DNA of 64,000 nt from Stutzerimonas stutzeri (lineage in GTDB: Bacteria; Pseudomonadota; Gammaproteobacteria; Pseudomonadales; Pseudomonadaceae). How positions within the stretch are numbered: position 1 is the stretch's first letter; each line of letters starts with the position of its first letter. Below, piece by piece: positions 37,080-46,064 of the stretch. The notes beneath the pieces were generated by a model, which was not told the origin of the DNA, ran no database searches, and saw nothing but the letters and a program-made list of their open reading frames with translations. The stretch spans positions 2,852,001-2,916,000 of the forward strand of contig NC_015740.1 of NCBI RefSeq assembly GCF_000219605.1, given 5' to 3'. A program made the position numbers and the translations under genes.

Positions 37080-38398
37080 GCCTGCGCCTGCGCCTGACCC
37101 TGATGCTCGGCTCGGCCTTCGTGCTGCTCTGGGCATTGGCTGCGACCTGGATGCTGGTCGATCTGCGCAGCCAGATGATGCTCTCGCTCGACCAGCGCCT
37201 GGCGGCCTCGGCGCGCATGGTCGCCGGCCTGCTGGTGCAGTTGCCGCAGCCGGTGCCCGGCGACGGCCCGCCGCAGCGTCTGAGCGCCGAGCAACTGGGC
37301 ATCCCTAACGGCCTGGCCTGCCAGGTCAGCTCGCTGCGTGGCGAGGTGCTGGCGCGCAGCCACAGTGCGCCCGACCAGCAGCTGGACGCCGAGCAGAGCG
37401 GCTTTCGCGACCAGTTGATCGACGGCGTGCCCTGGCGCAGCTTCACGCTGGTGCAAGGCGAACTGCGCATCACCACGGCCGATCGCCTGGATGAGCGTGC
37501 CGCGCTGAAACGCTCGGTGCTGCTGGCGGCGGCGCTGCCCGTGGCGGTCGCCCTGCTCGGCAGCCTGGGTCTGCTCTGGCTTGGCCTGGGCCGTGGGCTG
37601 GCGCCCCTGCGCAGGATTCGCGAGGCCCTGTCCCGACGCAGCGCCGATTCCCTCGAACCCTTGCCGGTCGAAGGTCTGCCGGCGGAGCTGCTGCCGCTGG
37701 TGCAGACGCAGAACCAGCTGTTCCAGCGCATCGCCCAGGCCATCGAACGCGAACGCCGACTGACCGGTGACGCCGCCCACGAGCTGCGCAGCCCGCTGAC
37801 GGCGATCAAGACCCACCTGCAGGTGGCACGCATGACCGAAGGCGCCGCTGCCGAACAGGCGCTGGCCAACGCCGAAGCTGGTGCCGATCGCCTGCAGCGC
37901 ACACTGGAACAGCTGTTGTTGCTGGCCCGGGTGGAAGGCAGTCTGGATTTCGACGATGGCCTGCAGTGCACGGCCGCCGAGGTCGCGCGGCTGGCGATTC
38001 AGGACGCCAGTGGCGGGGACGGCGCCCCGATCCTGTTGCAGATCCCGGCGGAATTGCCCGACACGCCGCTGGCCATGCCCCCGGTGCTGGCCATCGCCGC
38101 GCTGCGCAACCTGCTGGAGAATGCCCAGCGCCACACCGCGCCGGGCAGCGCCGTCACGCTGTCTCTGCAGCCTGAAGCCGGGCGAGTACGCTTCGAAGTA
38201 CGCGACCAGGGGCCGGGCATCGCCGCCGAGCATCTCGAGCACCTGACCCGGCGCTTCTGGCGACACGCCGCCAGCAGTGGCAGCGGCCTGGGCCTGGCCA
38301 TTGTCCAGGCGATCGCGCAACGCTGCGATTGTACCCTCGCCTTCGACAGCCAGGCCGACGGCCTGCGCGTATCACTGACGGTGCCGTTGCAGCGCTGA
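37076..38398 (+). CDS. dsbS: Sensor histidine kinase, DsbS-like (copper sensing)
   Basis: The 440-residue kinase has a membrane helix at about 10-28, a periplasmic domain to about 140, a second helix (about 148-170), HAMP-like sequence, H235 in GDAAHELRSP and an ATPase domain (FEVRDQGPGI, GSGLGLAIVQ). The periplasmic domain has a single cysteine, C82, in PNGLACQVS. Reports on P. aeruginosa DsbS, as I recall them, implicate Cys82 in Cu(I) binding. Matching position and synteny support the name. The stop codon ends one base before the copS stop on the other strand. Confidence 0.8.
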   Translation: MSLRLRLTLMLGSAFVLLWALAATWMLVDLRSQMMLSLDQRLAASARMVAGLLVQLPQPVPGDGPPQRLSAEQLGIPNGLACQVSSLRGEVLARSHSAPDQQLDAEQSGFRDQLIDGVPWRSFTLVQGELRITTADRLDERAALKRSVLLAAALPVAVALLGSLGLLWLGLGRGLAPLRRIREALSRRSADSLEPLPVEGLPAELLPLVQTQNQLFQRIAQAIERERRLTGDAAHELRSPLTAIKTHLQVARMTEGAAAEQALANAEAGADRLQRTLEQLLLLARVEGSLDFDDGLQCTAAEVARLAIQDASGGDGAPILLQIPAELPDTPLAMPPVLAIAALRNLLENAQRHTAPGSAVTLSLQPEAGRVRFEVRDQGPGIAAEHLEHLTRRFWRHAASSGSGLGLAIVQAIAQRCDCTLAFDSQADGLRVSLTVPLQR

Positions 38399-39763
38399 TC
38401 AGTTCGGGAATTCCAGCATGAAAGACGTCCGGCCCTGCGCGGAAGTGCAATGGATACGACCCTGATGGGCCTGAACGATCGAACGGGTGATCGCCAGCCC
38501 CAGGCCAGCATTGCTCGGGCTGCCTTCGCGGCGCGCCGGATCCACCCGATAGAAGCGGTCGAACAAGCGCTCCAGATGCTCGGTCGCGATGGTCGCGCCG
38601 GGATTGCTCACCTCAAGCGTCACCTGGCCCGCGCCGCGCTCGATGGCCACCCGGATGCGCTCGCCGTCGGGGGTGTAGCGCAGCGCATTGGACAGCAGGT
38701 TCGATAGCGCCCGGCGCAGCATCAGCAGATCGCCCTGAATCGTGCCGGCACCGGACAGCTCGAAGCGCACGCCGCGCTCGTCCGCCGGCAGCTGGTAGTA
38801 GTCGAGCAGTTGCGTACAGAGCTGCTCCAGCGCCACCGGCTTGGCATCGGGAACGATCAGGCCGTTGTCGGCCTTGGCGAGGAACAGCATGTCGTCGATC
38901 ATCCGCGACATGCGCTGCAGTTCCTCAAGGTTGGAATGCAGGTTGTCCTGGTACTGCTCCAGCGAACGCCCGCGCGTCAACGCCACCTCGGTGTGGGTCA
39001 TCAGGTTGCTCAGTGGCGTGCGCAGCTCGTGGGCGATGTCGGCCGAGAAGTTCGACAGTCGCACGAAGGCGTCTTCCAGACGCGCCAGCATCGCGTTGAA
39101 GGCCTGTACCAGCTGCTGCAGCTCTGCCGGCGTCGAGTCATCGGGAATGCGCTCGCGCAGCGACTTGGCCGAGACCGAGGCCGCCACCTGGGTGACCTCG
39201 CGCAGCGGCCGCAGCCCGCTGCGCACCAGGAGCCAGCCGAGCAGCCCGCTGAGCAGTGCGCACAGCACCAGCGCCGCCCAGAGCCAGCCGCTGAAGGTAT
39301 GGAAGAAGGCCTTGTGCGCGGTCACATCGAGCATGACCAGCAGCGTCAGGCGCCGCCCTCCCACCTCGACATGCCCCGCTTCGCCCCGCCAGACGCGGCC
39401 CTCCAGCGTCAGTTCACCCTCGTTCTCGCCGATCAGCATGAGCAGCGACGGCTCCGCCGCCTGCTGCTCCGGTCGGGGGAAGAGCTGTGTGCCGGCCTCG
39501 TCGAAAACGAAGCCGCGCATCTCGCTATGGCCGTCCAACAGCACTTGCAGCTGCGGCCGCACGCGCTCGAAGTGCTCCAGGTCGTCCAGGCCGGTCAGCA
39601 GACGTCGGCTCGCCTCGAGTTTCTCGTGCAGCGTGTGGCGGTCCAGCTCATCGAAGTGATGCTCGCTGAGCTGGCCGAAGAAATAGCCGGCCGCCGCCAG
39701 CACGCCGGTGACCGCAAGCATGAACATCAGGCTCAGCCGCGCGGTGAGCGACAGCCGGATCAT
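38399..39763 (-). CDS. copS: Heavy-metal sensor histidine kinase CopS
   Basis: This 454-residue kinase has the layout of the heavy-metal sensor group: a membrane helix (about 12-30), a periplasmic domain with several His ([18 protein letters not shown]), a second helix (about 158-181), HAMP, H245 in [12 protein letters not shown] and the ATPase G boxes. CopS responds to periplasmic copper and phosphorylates CopR. It overlaps copR by four bases. Periplasmic His-rich segments near residues 35-47 and 150-156 are candidates for metal ligands. The gene is convergent with dsbS with no intergenic base. Confidence 0.88.
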   Translation of the reverse strand: MIRLSLTARLSLMFMLAVTGVLAAAGYFFGQLSEHHFDELDRHTLHEKLEASRRLLTGLDDLEHFERVRPQLQVLLDGHSEMRGFVFDEAGTQLFPRPEQQAAEPSLLMLIGENEGELTLEGRVWRGEAGHVEVGGRRLTLLVMLDVTAHKAFFHTFSGWLWAALVLCALLSGLLGWLLVRSGLRPLREVTQVAASVSAKSLRERIPDDSTPAELQQLVQAFNAMLARLEDAFVRLSNFSADIAHELRTPLSNLMTHTEVALTRGRSLEQYQDNLHSNLEELQRMSRMIDDMLFLAKADNGLIVPDAKPVALEQLCTQLLDYYQLPADERGVRFELSGAGTIQGDLLMLRRALSNLLSNALRYTPDGERIRVAIERGAGQVTLEVSNPGATIATEHLERLFDRFYRVDPARREGSPSNAGLGLAITRSIVQAHQGRIHCTSAQGRTSFMLEFPN

Positions 39764-40443
39764 GGCGCGTCCGGCTCGTCGAGCATGTAGCCCATGCCGC
39801 GCGCGGTATGGATCAGCTTGGGTTCGAAGCCATCGTCGATCTTCGCCCGTAGCCGGCGGATCGCCACCTCGATGACGTTGGTGTCGCTGTCGAAGTTCAT
39901 GTCCCACACCTGCGAGGCGATCAGCGATTTGGGCAGCACCTCGCCGCGCCGGCGCAACAGCAGTTCCAGCAGGGCGAACTCCTTGGCGGTCAGGTCGATG
40001 CGCTGACCGGCGCGCGTGGCGCGACGCTTGAGCAGGTCGACCTGCAGGTCGGCCACCTGCAGCTGGGTCTGCAGCGCCGTCGCATTGCCGCGCCGCAGCA
40101 GGGTGCGTACCCGCGCCAGCAGCTCGGAAAAGGCGAACGGCTTGACCAGGTAGTCATCCGCTCCCAGCTCCAGCCCCTTGACCCGGTCCTCGACACGATC
40201 CCGCGCGGTGAGGAACAGCACCGGCACCTCGTTGCCCGAGGCACGCACCAGTCGCAGCACTTCCCAGCCGTCCAGACCCGGCATCATCACATCAAGGATC
40301 AGCAGGTCGTAGGGCACGCTCAACACGTGCTGCAGCGCATCGGTGCCGCTGGTGACGCGGTCGACGGTGAAGCCGGCCTCGCTCAGCCCCTGCTGCAGGT
40401 AGGTGCCGGTTTTCGGCTCGTCTTCGGCGACCAGCAGTTTCAT
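39760..40443 (-). CDS. copR: Copper response regulator CopR
   Basis: The 227-residue OmpR-family regulator has a receiver domain with D51 in [12 protein letters not shown] and a winged-helix output domain ending [12 protein letters not shown]. That ending is typical of the CopR/CusR/PcoR group. It pairs with CopS on the same strand. The ATG at 40443 is the family start ([13 protein letters not shown]). Its divergent neighbour is the copper run from 40653, and the shared region holds a likely CopR site at 40506-40547. Confidence 0.9.
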   Translation of the reverse strand: MKLLVAEDEPKTGTYLQQGLSEAGFTVDRVTSGTDALQHVLSVPYDLLILDVMMPGLDGWEVLRLVRASGNEVPVLFLTARDRVEDRVKGLELGADDYLVKPFAFSELLARVRTLLRRGNATALQTQLQVADLQVDLLKRRATRAGQRIDLTAKEFALLELLLRRRGEVLPKSLIASQVWDMNFDSDTNVIEVAIRRLRAKIDDGFEPKLIHTARGMGYMLDEPDAP

Positions 40444-40505
40444 GCGGATATTCCATCGGTGGTGGACGGTGCAAGTGTGGCAGCGCCGCACACCGCTGCG
40501 CCACG

Positions 40506-40547
40506 AAGCTGACAGAAAAGTAATCTTGCGCTCAGCCTCCCGTCAGG
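40506..40547. promoter_or_regulatory. Probable CopR binding site (cop box) A
   Basis: The sequence holds TGACAGAAAAGTAAT and a downstream GCTCAGC and CGTCAG. It matches site B at 41542-41583 in 33 of 42 positions, including CTGACAGAA, GTAAT, GCTCAGC and CGTCAG. The TGACA-n5-GTAAT core agrees with the cop box described in P. syringae. It lies between copR and the CopZ-like gene, so it can act on both. Confidence 0.72.
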
Positions 40548-40652
40548 CCGCTCGCGTTAGCGTGAGGCCCAGCACATCAGGCTTGACCTTGCCATGGCGT
40601 CAAGGTCGAGCATCGCGCCAGCTCCCTGGAACTGGCAAGCGAGGAACCACCC

Positions 40653-40916
40653 ATGAACAGTATTCGACTCAAGGTCACCGGCATGAGCTGCGGTGGCTGC
40701 GTCAGGCATGTCACCGCGGCGCTGCAGACGCTGGAGGGTGTCGAACGCGTCGAAGTGGACCTGGCCGGCGGCCTGGTTCGGATCGACGGCAGTGCCGATG
40801 ACGCAAACCTGATCGCAGCGCTCGCCGAAGCCGGATACCCCGCCGAAACCCTCGACCGTCGCAGCGCCTCGGCCGCACGCACCGGTGGATGTAGCGGCGG
40901 TTGCTGCTGCAGCTGA
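40653..40916 (+). CDS. CopZ-like heavy-metal-associated domain protein with Cys-rich tail
   Basis: The 87-residue cytosolic protein is one HMA domain with the metal site M-S-C-G-G-C at residues 10-15. The tail, GGCSGGCCCS, adds four cysteines. HMA proteins carry Cu(I) to transporters or regulators. Four extra clustered cysteines are more than the usual CopZ chaperone of about 65-70 residues and could add capacity. It is the first gene of a copper run, followed by the DUF411 gene 20 bases on. Confidence 0.82.
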   Translation: MNSIRLKVTGMSCGGCVRHVTAALQTLEGVERVEVDLAGGLVRIDGSADDANLIAALAEAGYPAETLDRRSASAARTGGCSGGCCCS

Positions 40917-40936
40917 ACTCAGATCTGGAGAAACGC

Positions 40937-41383
40937 ATGAAACCTCATCTCACCGTACTCGCCGCACTGCTGATGTCCGGGGCGGCTCAGGCCGCCGAGG
41001 TCATCGATGTACACCGGGACGCCAACTGCGGCTGCTGCAAGGACTGGATCAAGTATCTGGAAACCAATGGGTTCGAGGTGCGCGACCATGTGGAAGTCAA
41101 CATGCTGCCGGTCAAGGAGCGCCTCGGCGTGCCGCCGCGCCTGGGCTCGTGCCATACCGGCGTGATTGGCGGCAAGTTCGTCGAAGGCCACGTGCCGGTG
41201 GCGGCGATCCGCGAGCTGCAGCAGCGCGACGATCTGGCCGGAGTCGCCGTACCGGGCATGCCAGCCGGCTCGCCGGGCATGGACTACGGCCAACCGCACC
41301 AGCGCTATCAGGTGATCGGGCTGACCAGTCAGGGCCGCGACCTGGCGCTGGGCGACTATCTCGGCAGCCAGCCACTTCGCTGA
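40937..41383 (+). CDS. DUF411 periplasmic metal-binding protein
   Basis: The 148-residue precursor (signal peptide MKPHLTVLAALLMSGAAQA) contains the DUF411 signature: DANCGCCKDWIKYLETNGFEV and LGSCHTGVIGGKFVEGHVP. The C-x-C-C cluster near residue 30-33 and the later C-H are the likely metal ligands. Members are often linked to copper and silver loci, where a role in metal binding or delivery is assumed. ATG 40937 follows GGAG. The run continues with copA after a 280-base gap that holds its own regulatory site. Confidence 0.85.
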   Translation: MKPHLTVLAALLMSGAAQAAEVIDVHRDANCGCCKDWIKYLETNGFEVRDHVEVNMLPVKERLGVPPRLGSCHTGVIGGKFVEGHVPVAAIRELQQRDDLAGVAVPGMPAGSPGMDYGQPHQRYQVIGLTSQGRDLALGDYLGSQPLR

Positions 41384-41541
41384 AAGAAGCTCGCCTGGCG
41401 GGCGGCAGCGCACGGGCCGACCCTCGGCAGGCACCCTGTCTGCCGCCATCCGGCCGCAGGTGTCGTCGCCAGGCGCGGTGACAGACCAAACGGCCCGCTC
41501 GCTTACCCTGTCAAGCTGCCGTCAAAAGCCTCCCGGCCAGC

Positions 41542-41583
41542 AAGCTGACAGAACCGTAATGTTCGGCTCAGCTTGTCGTCAGA
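41542..41583 (+). promoter_or_regulatory. Probable CopR binding site (cop box) B upstream of copA
   Basis: This near-copy of the element at 40506 has core CTGACAGAACCGTAAT, then GCTCAGC and CGTCAG. It lies 80 bases before the copA start. A TATGGT at about 41595-41600 could be the -10. The existence of two separate sites suggests copA has its own CopR-controlled promoter apart from the one before the CopZ-like gene. Confidence 0.72.
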
Positions 41584-41662
41584 TGCGCCGCGCTATGGTG
41601 AGCGACAGGACTGCTGCGACTGTTTGTCCAGCGCAGCCACATCGCACATGAACAGGACCAGC

Positions 41663-43447
41663 ATGCACTCGACCAGCTCTCGGCGCACCTTCGTCAAAAG
41701 CCTCGCCGCAGGCGGCGCCTTCGCCGGACTCGGGCTGTGGCGCCAGCCCGTCTGGGCGCTGACCAGCCCCGGCCAGCCGACGGTACTCAGCGGCAGCCAA
41801 TTCGACCTGACCATCGACTCCATGAGCGTCGACTTCACCGGCCGCCGGCGCACCGCCATGGCCATCAATGGCAGCATTCCCGGCCCGCTGCTGCGCTGGC
41901 GCGAGGGTGACACCGTGACCCTGCGCGTGCGCAACCGCCTGCCGCAGGAGACCTCGATCCACTGGCACGGCATCCTGCTGCCGGCCAACATGGACGGCGT
42001 GCCCGGCTTCAGCTTCGCCGGCATCGCGCCGGACGGCATGTACGAGTACCGTTTCAAGGTCAAGCAGAGCGGGACCTACTGGTATCACAGCCACTCGGGC
42101 TTCCAGGAGCAGCTCGGCGTCTACGGCCCGCTGATCATCGATCCCGAGGAGCCGGAGCCGTTCGCCTACGAGCGAGACTATGTGGTGTTTCTCTCCGACT
42201 GGACCGACGAGAGCCCGGCGCGCGTGCTGGCCAAGCTGAAGAAGCAGGCCGACTACTACAACCAGGGCCGCCGCACCGTCGGCGACTTCATCAACGATGT
42301 CGCCGACCAGGGCTGGCGCAAGACCTTCAGCGACCGCTGGGCCTGGGCGAAGATGAACATGTCGCCCACCGATCTCGCCGACGTCAGCGGCGCGACCTAC
42401 ACCTACCTGCTCAACGGCCAGGCCCCGGATGCCAACTGGACCGGCTTGTTCCGGCCCGGCGAGCGCATCCGCCTGCGCCTGATCAACGGCTCGGCGATGA
42501 GCTACTTCGACTTCCGTATCCCCGGCCTCAAGCTCACCGTGGTCGCCGCGGACGGGCAGAACATCGAGCCGGTAACGGTCGACGAGATTCGCCTGGCGGT
42601 GGCGGAAACCTATGACGTGATCGTCGAGCCGGACGGCAGCCAGCACGCCTACACCCTCTTCGCCCAGGCCATGGACCGCAGCGGCTACGCCCGCGGCACG
42701 CTGGCCGTGCGCGAAGGCCTGCAGGCCCCGGTGCCCAACCCCGATCCGCGCCCCGAACTGACCATGGACGACATGGGTCATGGCGATCACGCCGCCCATG
42801 GCCAGGCTGCCGCAACGCCTGCGCAGGGCCATGACGCCCATGCCGGACACGGCGACCATGGCGCGATGGATCACGGCCAGATGAACCATGCCGCCATGGG
42901 CCAGGGCTCGGATGGCAGCAGGATGCAGGCACATCCGGCCAGCGAGACCAACAACCCTCTGGTGGACATGCAGACCATGATGCCGGTGGCCAAGCTGGAT
43001 GACCCGGGCATCGGCCTGCGCGCCAACGGCCGGCGCGTGCTGACCTATGCCGACTTGCGCAGCGCCTTCGCCGACCCGGATGGCCGCGAACCGGGCCGCA
43101 CCATCGAACTGCACCTGACCGGCCACATGGAGCGCTTCTCCTGGTCGTTCGACGGTATTCCCTTCGCCGACGCCGAGCCGATCCGCCTCCGGTACGGCGA
43201 GCGGGTGCGCTTCGTACTGGTCAACGACACCATGATGCACCACCCCATTCACCTGCACGGGCTGTGGAGTGACCTGGAGGACGAACACGGCGACTTCCTG
43301 GTGCGCAAGCACACCATCGACATGCCGCCGGGCTCGAAACGCAGCTACCGCGTCACAGCAGACGCCCTCGGCCGCTGGGCCTACCACTGCCACATGCTGA
43401 TGCACATGGACCTCGGAATGTTCCGTGAAGTCCGCGTAGAGGAATGA
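41663..43447 (+). CDS. copA: Periplasmic multicopper oxidase CopA (copper resistance)
   Basis: The 594-residue protein has a Tat signal (SRRTFVKSL). Its cupredoxin copper motifs include HWHGILLP, WYHSHSGFQEQ, HHPIHLHGLW and the C-terminal YHCHMLMHMDLGMF. A Met/His-rich insert lies near residues 370-430 (repeated GHGDH, MDHGQM, MNHAAM). It exports folded through Tat and oxidises or sequesters copper in the periplasm. ATG 41663 follows AGGA at good spacing. An ATG at 41648 is also in frame but has no ribosome binding site. It is followed by a small Met/His protein, copB and a cytochrome. Confidence 0.94.
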   Translation: MHSTSSRRTFVKSLAAGGAFAGLGLWRQPVWALTSPGQPTVLSGSQFDLTIDSMSVDFTGRRRTAMAINGSIPGPLLRWREGDTVTLRVRNRLPQETSIHWHGILLPANMDGVPGFSFAGIAPDGMYEYRFKVKQSGTYWYHSHSGFQEQLGVYGPLIIDPEEPEPFAYERDYVVFLSDWTDESPARVLAKLKKQADYYNQGRRTVGDFINDVADQGWRKTFSDRWAWAKMNMSPTDLADVSGATYTYLLNGQAPDANWTGLFRPGERIRLRLINGSAMSYFDFRIPGLKLTVVAADGQNIEPVTVDEIRLAVAETYDVIVEPDGSQHAYTLFAQAMDRSGYARGTLAVREGLQAPVPNPDPRPELTMDDMGHGDHAAHGQAAATPAQGHDAHAGHGDHGAMDHGQMNHAAMGQGSDGSRMQAHPASETNNPLVDMQTMMPVAKLDDPGIGLRANGRRVLTYADLRSAFADPDGREPGRTIELHLTGHMERFSWSFDGIPFADAEPIRLRYGERVRFVLVNDTMMHHPIHLHGLWSDLEDEHGDFLVRKHTIDMPPGSKRSYRVTADALGRWAYHCHMLMHMDLGMFREVRVEE

Positions 43448-43458
43448 CGGAGAAGCCT

Positions 43459-43776
43459 ATGAAAACCCTCAAGCAAACCACCCTGCTCGCCCTCGGCCTG
43501 GCCGCCTCCCTCGGCCTGAACGCGGTCCAGGCGCAGCAGAGCGAACATGACGGTCATCATGCCGAGAACGACCCGGCCGAACAGGCCACCCCGCAGACCA
43601 CGCAGCCCAAGACGCAACAGGGCGGCATGATGCAGGGCATGGACCACGACAAGATGAAGGACATGCACGAGCAGCACATGGGCAACGGCCACATGGATCA
43701 TGGCGGCATGGGCGGCGGATCGGTGGACAAGGACATGCCCAAGGACGCCGAGCAGGGCAATCCGCATGCGCATTAA
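43459..43776 (+). CDS. Small exported Met/His-rich copper-linked protein
   Basis: The 105-residue precursor has a signal peptide ([25 protein letters not shown]). The mature part is low-complexity with many Met and His ([23 protein letters not shown]). It resembles the Met/His repeats in CopA and CopB but has no folded domain that I recognise. It probably binds copper as a periplasmic buffer. It lies 11 bases after copA and overlaps copB by 11 bases, so it is cotranscribed with them. Confidence 0.72.
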   Translation: MKTLKQTTLLALGLAASLGLNAVQAQQSEHDGHHAENDPAEQATPQTTQPKTQQGGMMQGMDHDKMKDMHEQHMGNGHMDHGGMGGGSVDKDMPKDAEQGNPHAH

Positions 43777-44668
43777 GCCGCTCCCCGTCGCCGTCGCGCT
43801 GAGTCTGGTCACGGCGGCGAGTCAGGCGCAGCAGAACATGGACCACTCCGGCCATGCCGGCCATGCTGCGCCGGCAGCGCACGAGCACAGGGATCATGGG
43901 CGAACCGATCACGGCCACATGGACCACGGCTCGATGGCGCACCCGCCGGGACAGGAGCCGCGCACGCCCATCCCAGCCATCAGCGATGCGGATCGCGCCG
44001 CGGCGTTCCCCAGCCTGCCGGCCCATCACATGCACCAGGGCGGGACGAATTTCCTGTTTCTCGCCGACCAGCTTGAGTGGCAGGACGCCGACGAGGGCAG
44101 CGCGCTGGCCTGGGACATTTCCGGTTGGGTCGGTGGCGACATCGACCGTCTGGCGTTCCGCTCGGAGGGCGAGCGTACCAATGGCCACACCGAGGAAGCG
44201 GAACTGCAGCTGCTGTGGAGCCACGCCATCGGTCCCTGGTGGGAAACCGTCGCCGGCGTGCGCCAGGACTTCAAACCCGGCTCGCCGCAGACCTGGGCGG
44301 CCTTTGGCGTGCAGGGCATGCCGTTGTTCGGCCTGGAAACCGAGGCGACCGCGTTCATCGGCGAAGGCGGCCAGAGCGCACTGCGTCTGGAGGCCGAGTA
44401 CGACATCCTGCTGACCCAGCGCTGGGTGCTGCAGCCCACTGCCGAGCTCAACCTGCACGGGCGCAACGACGAGGCGCGCGGCGTCGGCGCAGGGTTCAGC
44501 GACGCCAGTCTAGGGCTGCGCCTGCGCTACGAGATCAGCCGCCAGTTCGCGCCTTATGTCGGCGTGACCTGGAACCGTGCCTACGGCAACACCGCCGACC
44601 TGCTGCGTGCCGAAGGCGAGGATGTCAGCGACACCCGCCTGGTGGCCGGCATCCGCTTCTGGTTCTGA
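43766..44668 (+). CDS. copB: Outer-membrane copper resistance protein CopB
   Basis: The 300-residue protein has a signal peptide (first 22 residues) and a His-rich segment ([20 protein letters not shown], then [10 protein letters not shown]). A predicted outer-membrane barrel of about 220 residues follows, with [10 protein letters not shown] and the C-terminal RFWF motif. This is the normal layout of CopB/PcoB. It works with CopA in copper resistance, probably by binding copper at or moving it across the outer membrane. It starts inside the last codons of the small Met/His gene. Confidence 0.92.
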   Translation: MRIKPLPVAVALSLVTAASQAQQNMDHSGHAGHAAPAAHEHRDHGRTDHGHMDHGSMAHPPGQEPRTPIPAISDADRAAAFPSLPAHHMHQGGTNFLFLADQLEWQDADEGSALAWDISGWVGGDIDRLAFRSEGERTNGHTEEAELQLLWSHAIGPWWETVAGVRQDFKPGSPQTWAAFGVQGMPLFGLETEATAFIGEGGQSALRLEAEYDILLTQRWVLQPTAELNLHGRNDEARGVGAGFSDASLGLRLRYEISRQFAPYVGVTWNRAYGNTADLLRAEGEDVSDTRLVAGIRFWF

Positions 44669-44678
44669 GGGGTACGGC

Positions 44679-45335
44679 ATGAGAACAGTCCTGGCGACGC
44701 TGGCGCTGAGTGCCCTGGCGGTGGTGACCGGCGCGGCGCTGGTGCTGTACTCCGGCATCATCGACGTCGGCGCTGACGACCCGCACAGCGCACCGCTGCA
44801 TGCCGTGCTGGAGACGGCCCGCGAACGCGCCGTAGCCGTGCGCGCCCGGGACATCGAGGTGCCGCCGCTGGGCTCGGCGGAACAGATGCGCTCCGGCGCG
44901 GGCAACTACGCGGCGATGTGCGTCGGTTGTCACCTGGCGCCGGGCGTCGCGCCAACCGAGCTGAGCCAGGGCCTCTACCCCGCCCCACCAGCGCTGGCCG
45001 AAGCTACCCGCGACGGCGACCCGGCCGCGACCTTCTGGGTCATCAAGCATGGGCTCAAATCCACCGGCATGCCGGCGTGGGGCCGATTCATGGAGGACCA
45101 CTACATCTGGTCGCTGGTCGCCTTTGTCGAGCAGCTGCCGTCGCTCACTCCCATGGAATACCAGGCGCTGGTGGCCTCCAGCGACGGCCACCAGCACGGC
45201 GGCGGCGAAACGGACATGCATGATCACAGCGGCCAGCATTCCAGCCAGACCGGCGATCACCACGGCGCTTCCGAGCAGGGCGAGACAGATGCGAAGGTGC
45301 ATCGGCATTCCGACGGCAGTCGTCACCAGCACTGA
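44679..45335 (+). CDS. Cytochrome c with His-rich C-terminal tail
   Basis: This 218-residue protein has an N-terminal hydrophobic segment (about 5-25, anchor or signal). It then has a class I cytochrome domain with the haem site C-V-G-C-H near residue 80-84 and a Met ligand candidate in STGMPAWG. After about residue 165 the tail carries around a dozen His (DGHQHGG, HDHSGQH, GDHHGAS, HRHSDGSRHQH). Such a tail is unusual for this family and suggests metal binding. It ends the copper run, 10 bases after copB, so it is likely coexpressed. Confidence 0.84.
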   Translation: MRTVLATLALSALAVVTGAALVLYSGIIDVGADDPHSAPLHAVLETARERAVAVRARDIEVPPLGSAEQMRSGAGNYAAMCVGCHLAPGVAPTELSQGLYPAPPALAEATRDGDPAATFWVIKHGLKSTGMPAWGRFMEDHYIWSLVAFVEQLPSLTPMEYQALVASSDGHQHGGGETDMHDHSGQHSSQTGDHHGASEQGETDAKVHRHSDGSRHQH

Positions 45336-45347
45336 CGCACACCTGGC

Positions 45348-45887
45348 TCAGCGTTTCGCCTCGATCCTGCCGACCCGTTCGAGCCACTCGGACTCGAGCC
45401 GGTTCTGTTCGATGTCCATGCCCAGCGCCTCCATCGCCTCGCGGTGACGGTCGATTTCGGCGACCGAATCACTGAGCCCGGTGAGATTGCCATCGAGCTG
45501 GTGCATCTGCGTCAGCCCAAGATGATAGAAGCGCAGCAGCTTGATTGCCGCGGGATCGCCCGCGCTCACGCCGGCCCTGACCTGATGCATCATGTTGGTC
45601 ACCCGCATCAGACTGCGCTTGAGCCGCCAGCCATAGGCCGCCGAAGCCATCCACGGCTGTTGCCAGTACAGCAGCCGCACCAGCGCGACGGTCAGTGCCA
45701 GCCCCGCGACGACCCCGCCAATGTTCAGCCGCAGGTTGTCGCCGCCCGGCTCGCCGAACAGCGCGACCGCCAGGCCCGACAGGCCCATGGCCAGAATGGC
45801 GAAGGTGGCCGCGACGATCAGCGTGCTGCGGCGGGTCTCGCGACGGTAGGTTTCGGGGCTGCGCGGAACGATCTCGAATAGCACCAC
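45348..45887 (-). CDS. DUF3087 membrane protein
   Basis: The 179-residue protein has two hydrophobic helices (about 24-45 and 55-75) and a long charged cytoplasmic C-terminal helix region with LTQMHQLDGNLTGLSDSVAEIDRHREAMEALGMD. That pattern, with SPETYRRETRRST at the N-terminus, matches DUF3087. The function is unknown. It is convergent with the cytochrome gene, 12 bases apart, and does not belong to the copper run by orientation. Confidence 0.78.
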   Translation of the reverse strand: MVLFEIVPRSPETYRRETRRSTLIVAATFAILAMGLSGLAVALFGEPGGDNLRLNIGGVVAGLALTVALVRLLYWQQPWMASAAYGWRLKRSLMRVTNMMHQVRAGVSAGDPAAIKLLRFYHLGLTQMHQLDGNLTGLSDSVAEIDRHREAMEALGMDIEQNRLESEWLERVGRIEAKR

Positions 45888-46064
45888 GGGGCGTTGTCCT
45901 CGGCTGAAATGGATGGCAGGCGCCGCGCATTATCACCCCATTGGCCCACGCGCGGCTGACGCAGCGCAGCGCTTCGCACGCTCTCGCGAATCGCCCTACG
46001 CCAGACATCGCCCCGTCGCAGGTTCAGCCGCTATGCTGCAGCCACCGCCCCACGGGAACTGTCC

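Noticed and set aside
41648..41662. Earlier ATG for copA
   Set aside because: It has no ribosome binding site, while the ATG at 41663 follows AGGA and opens the usual Tat signal.
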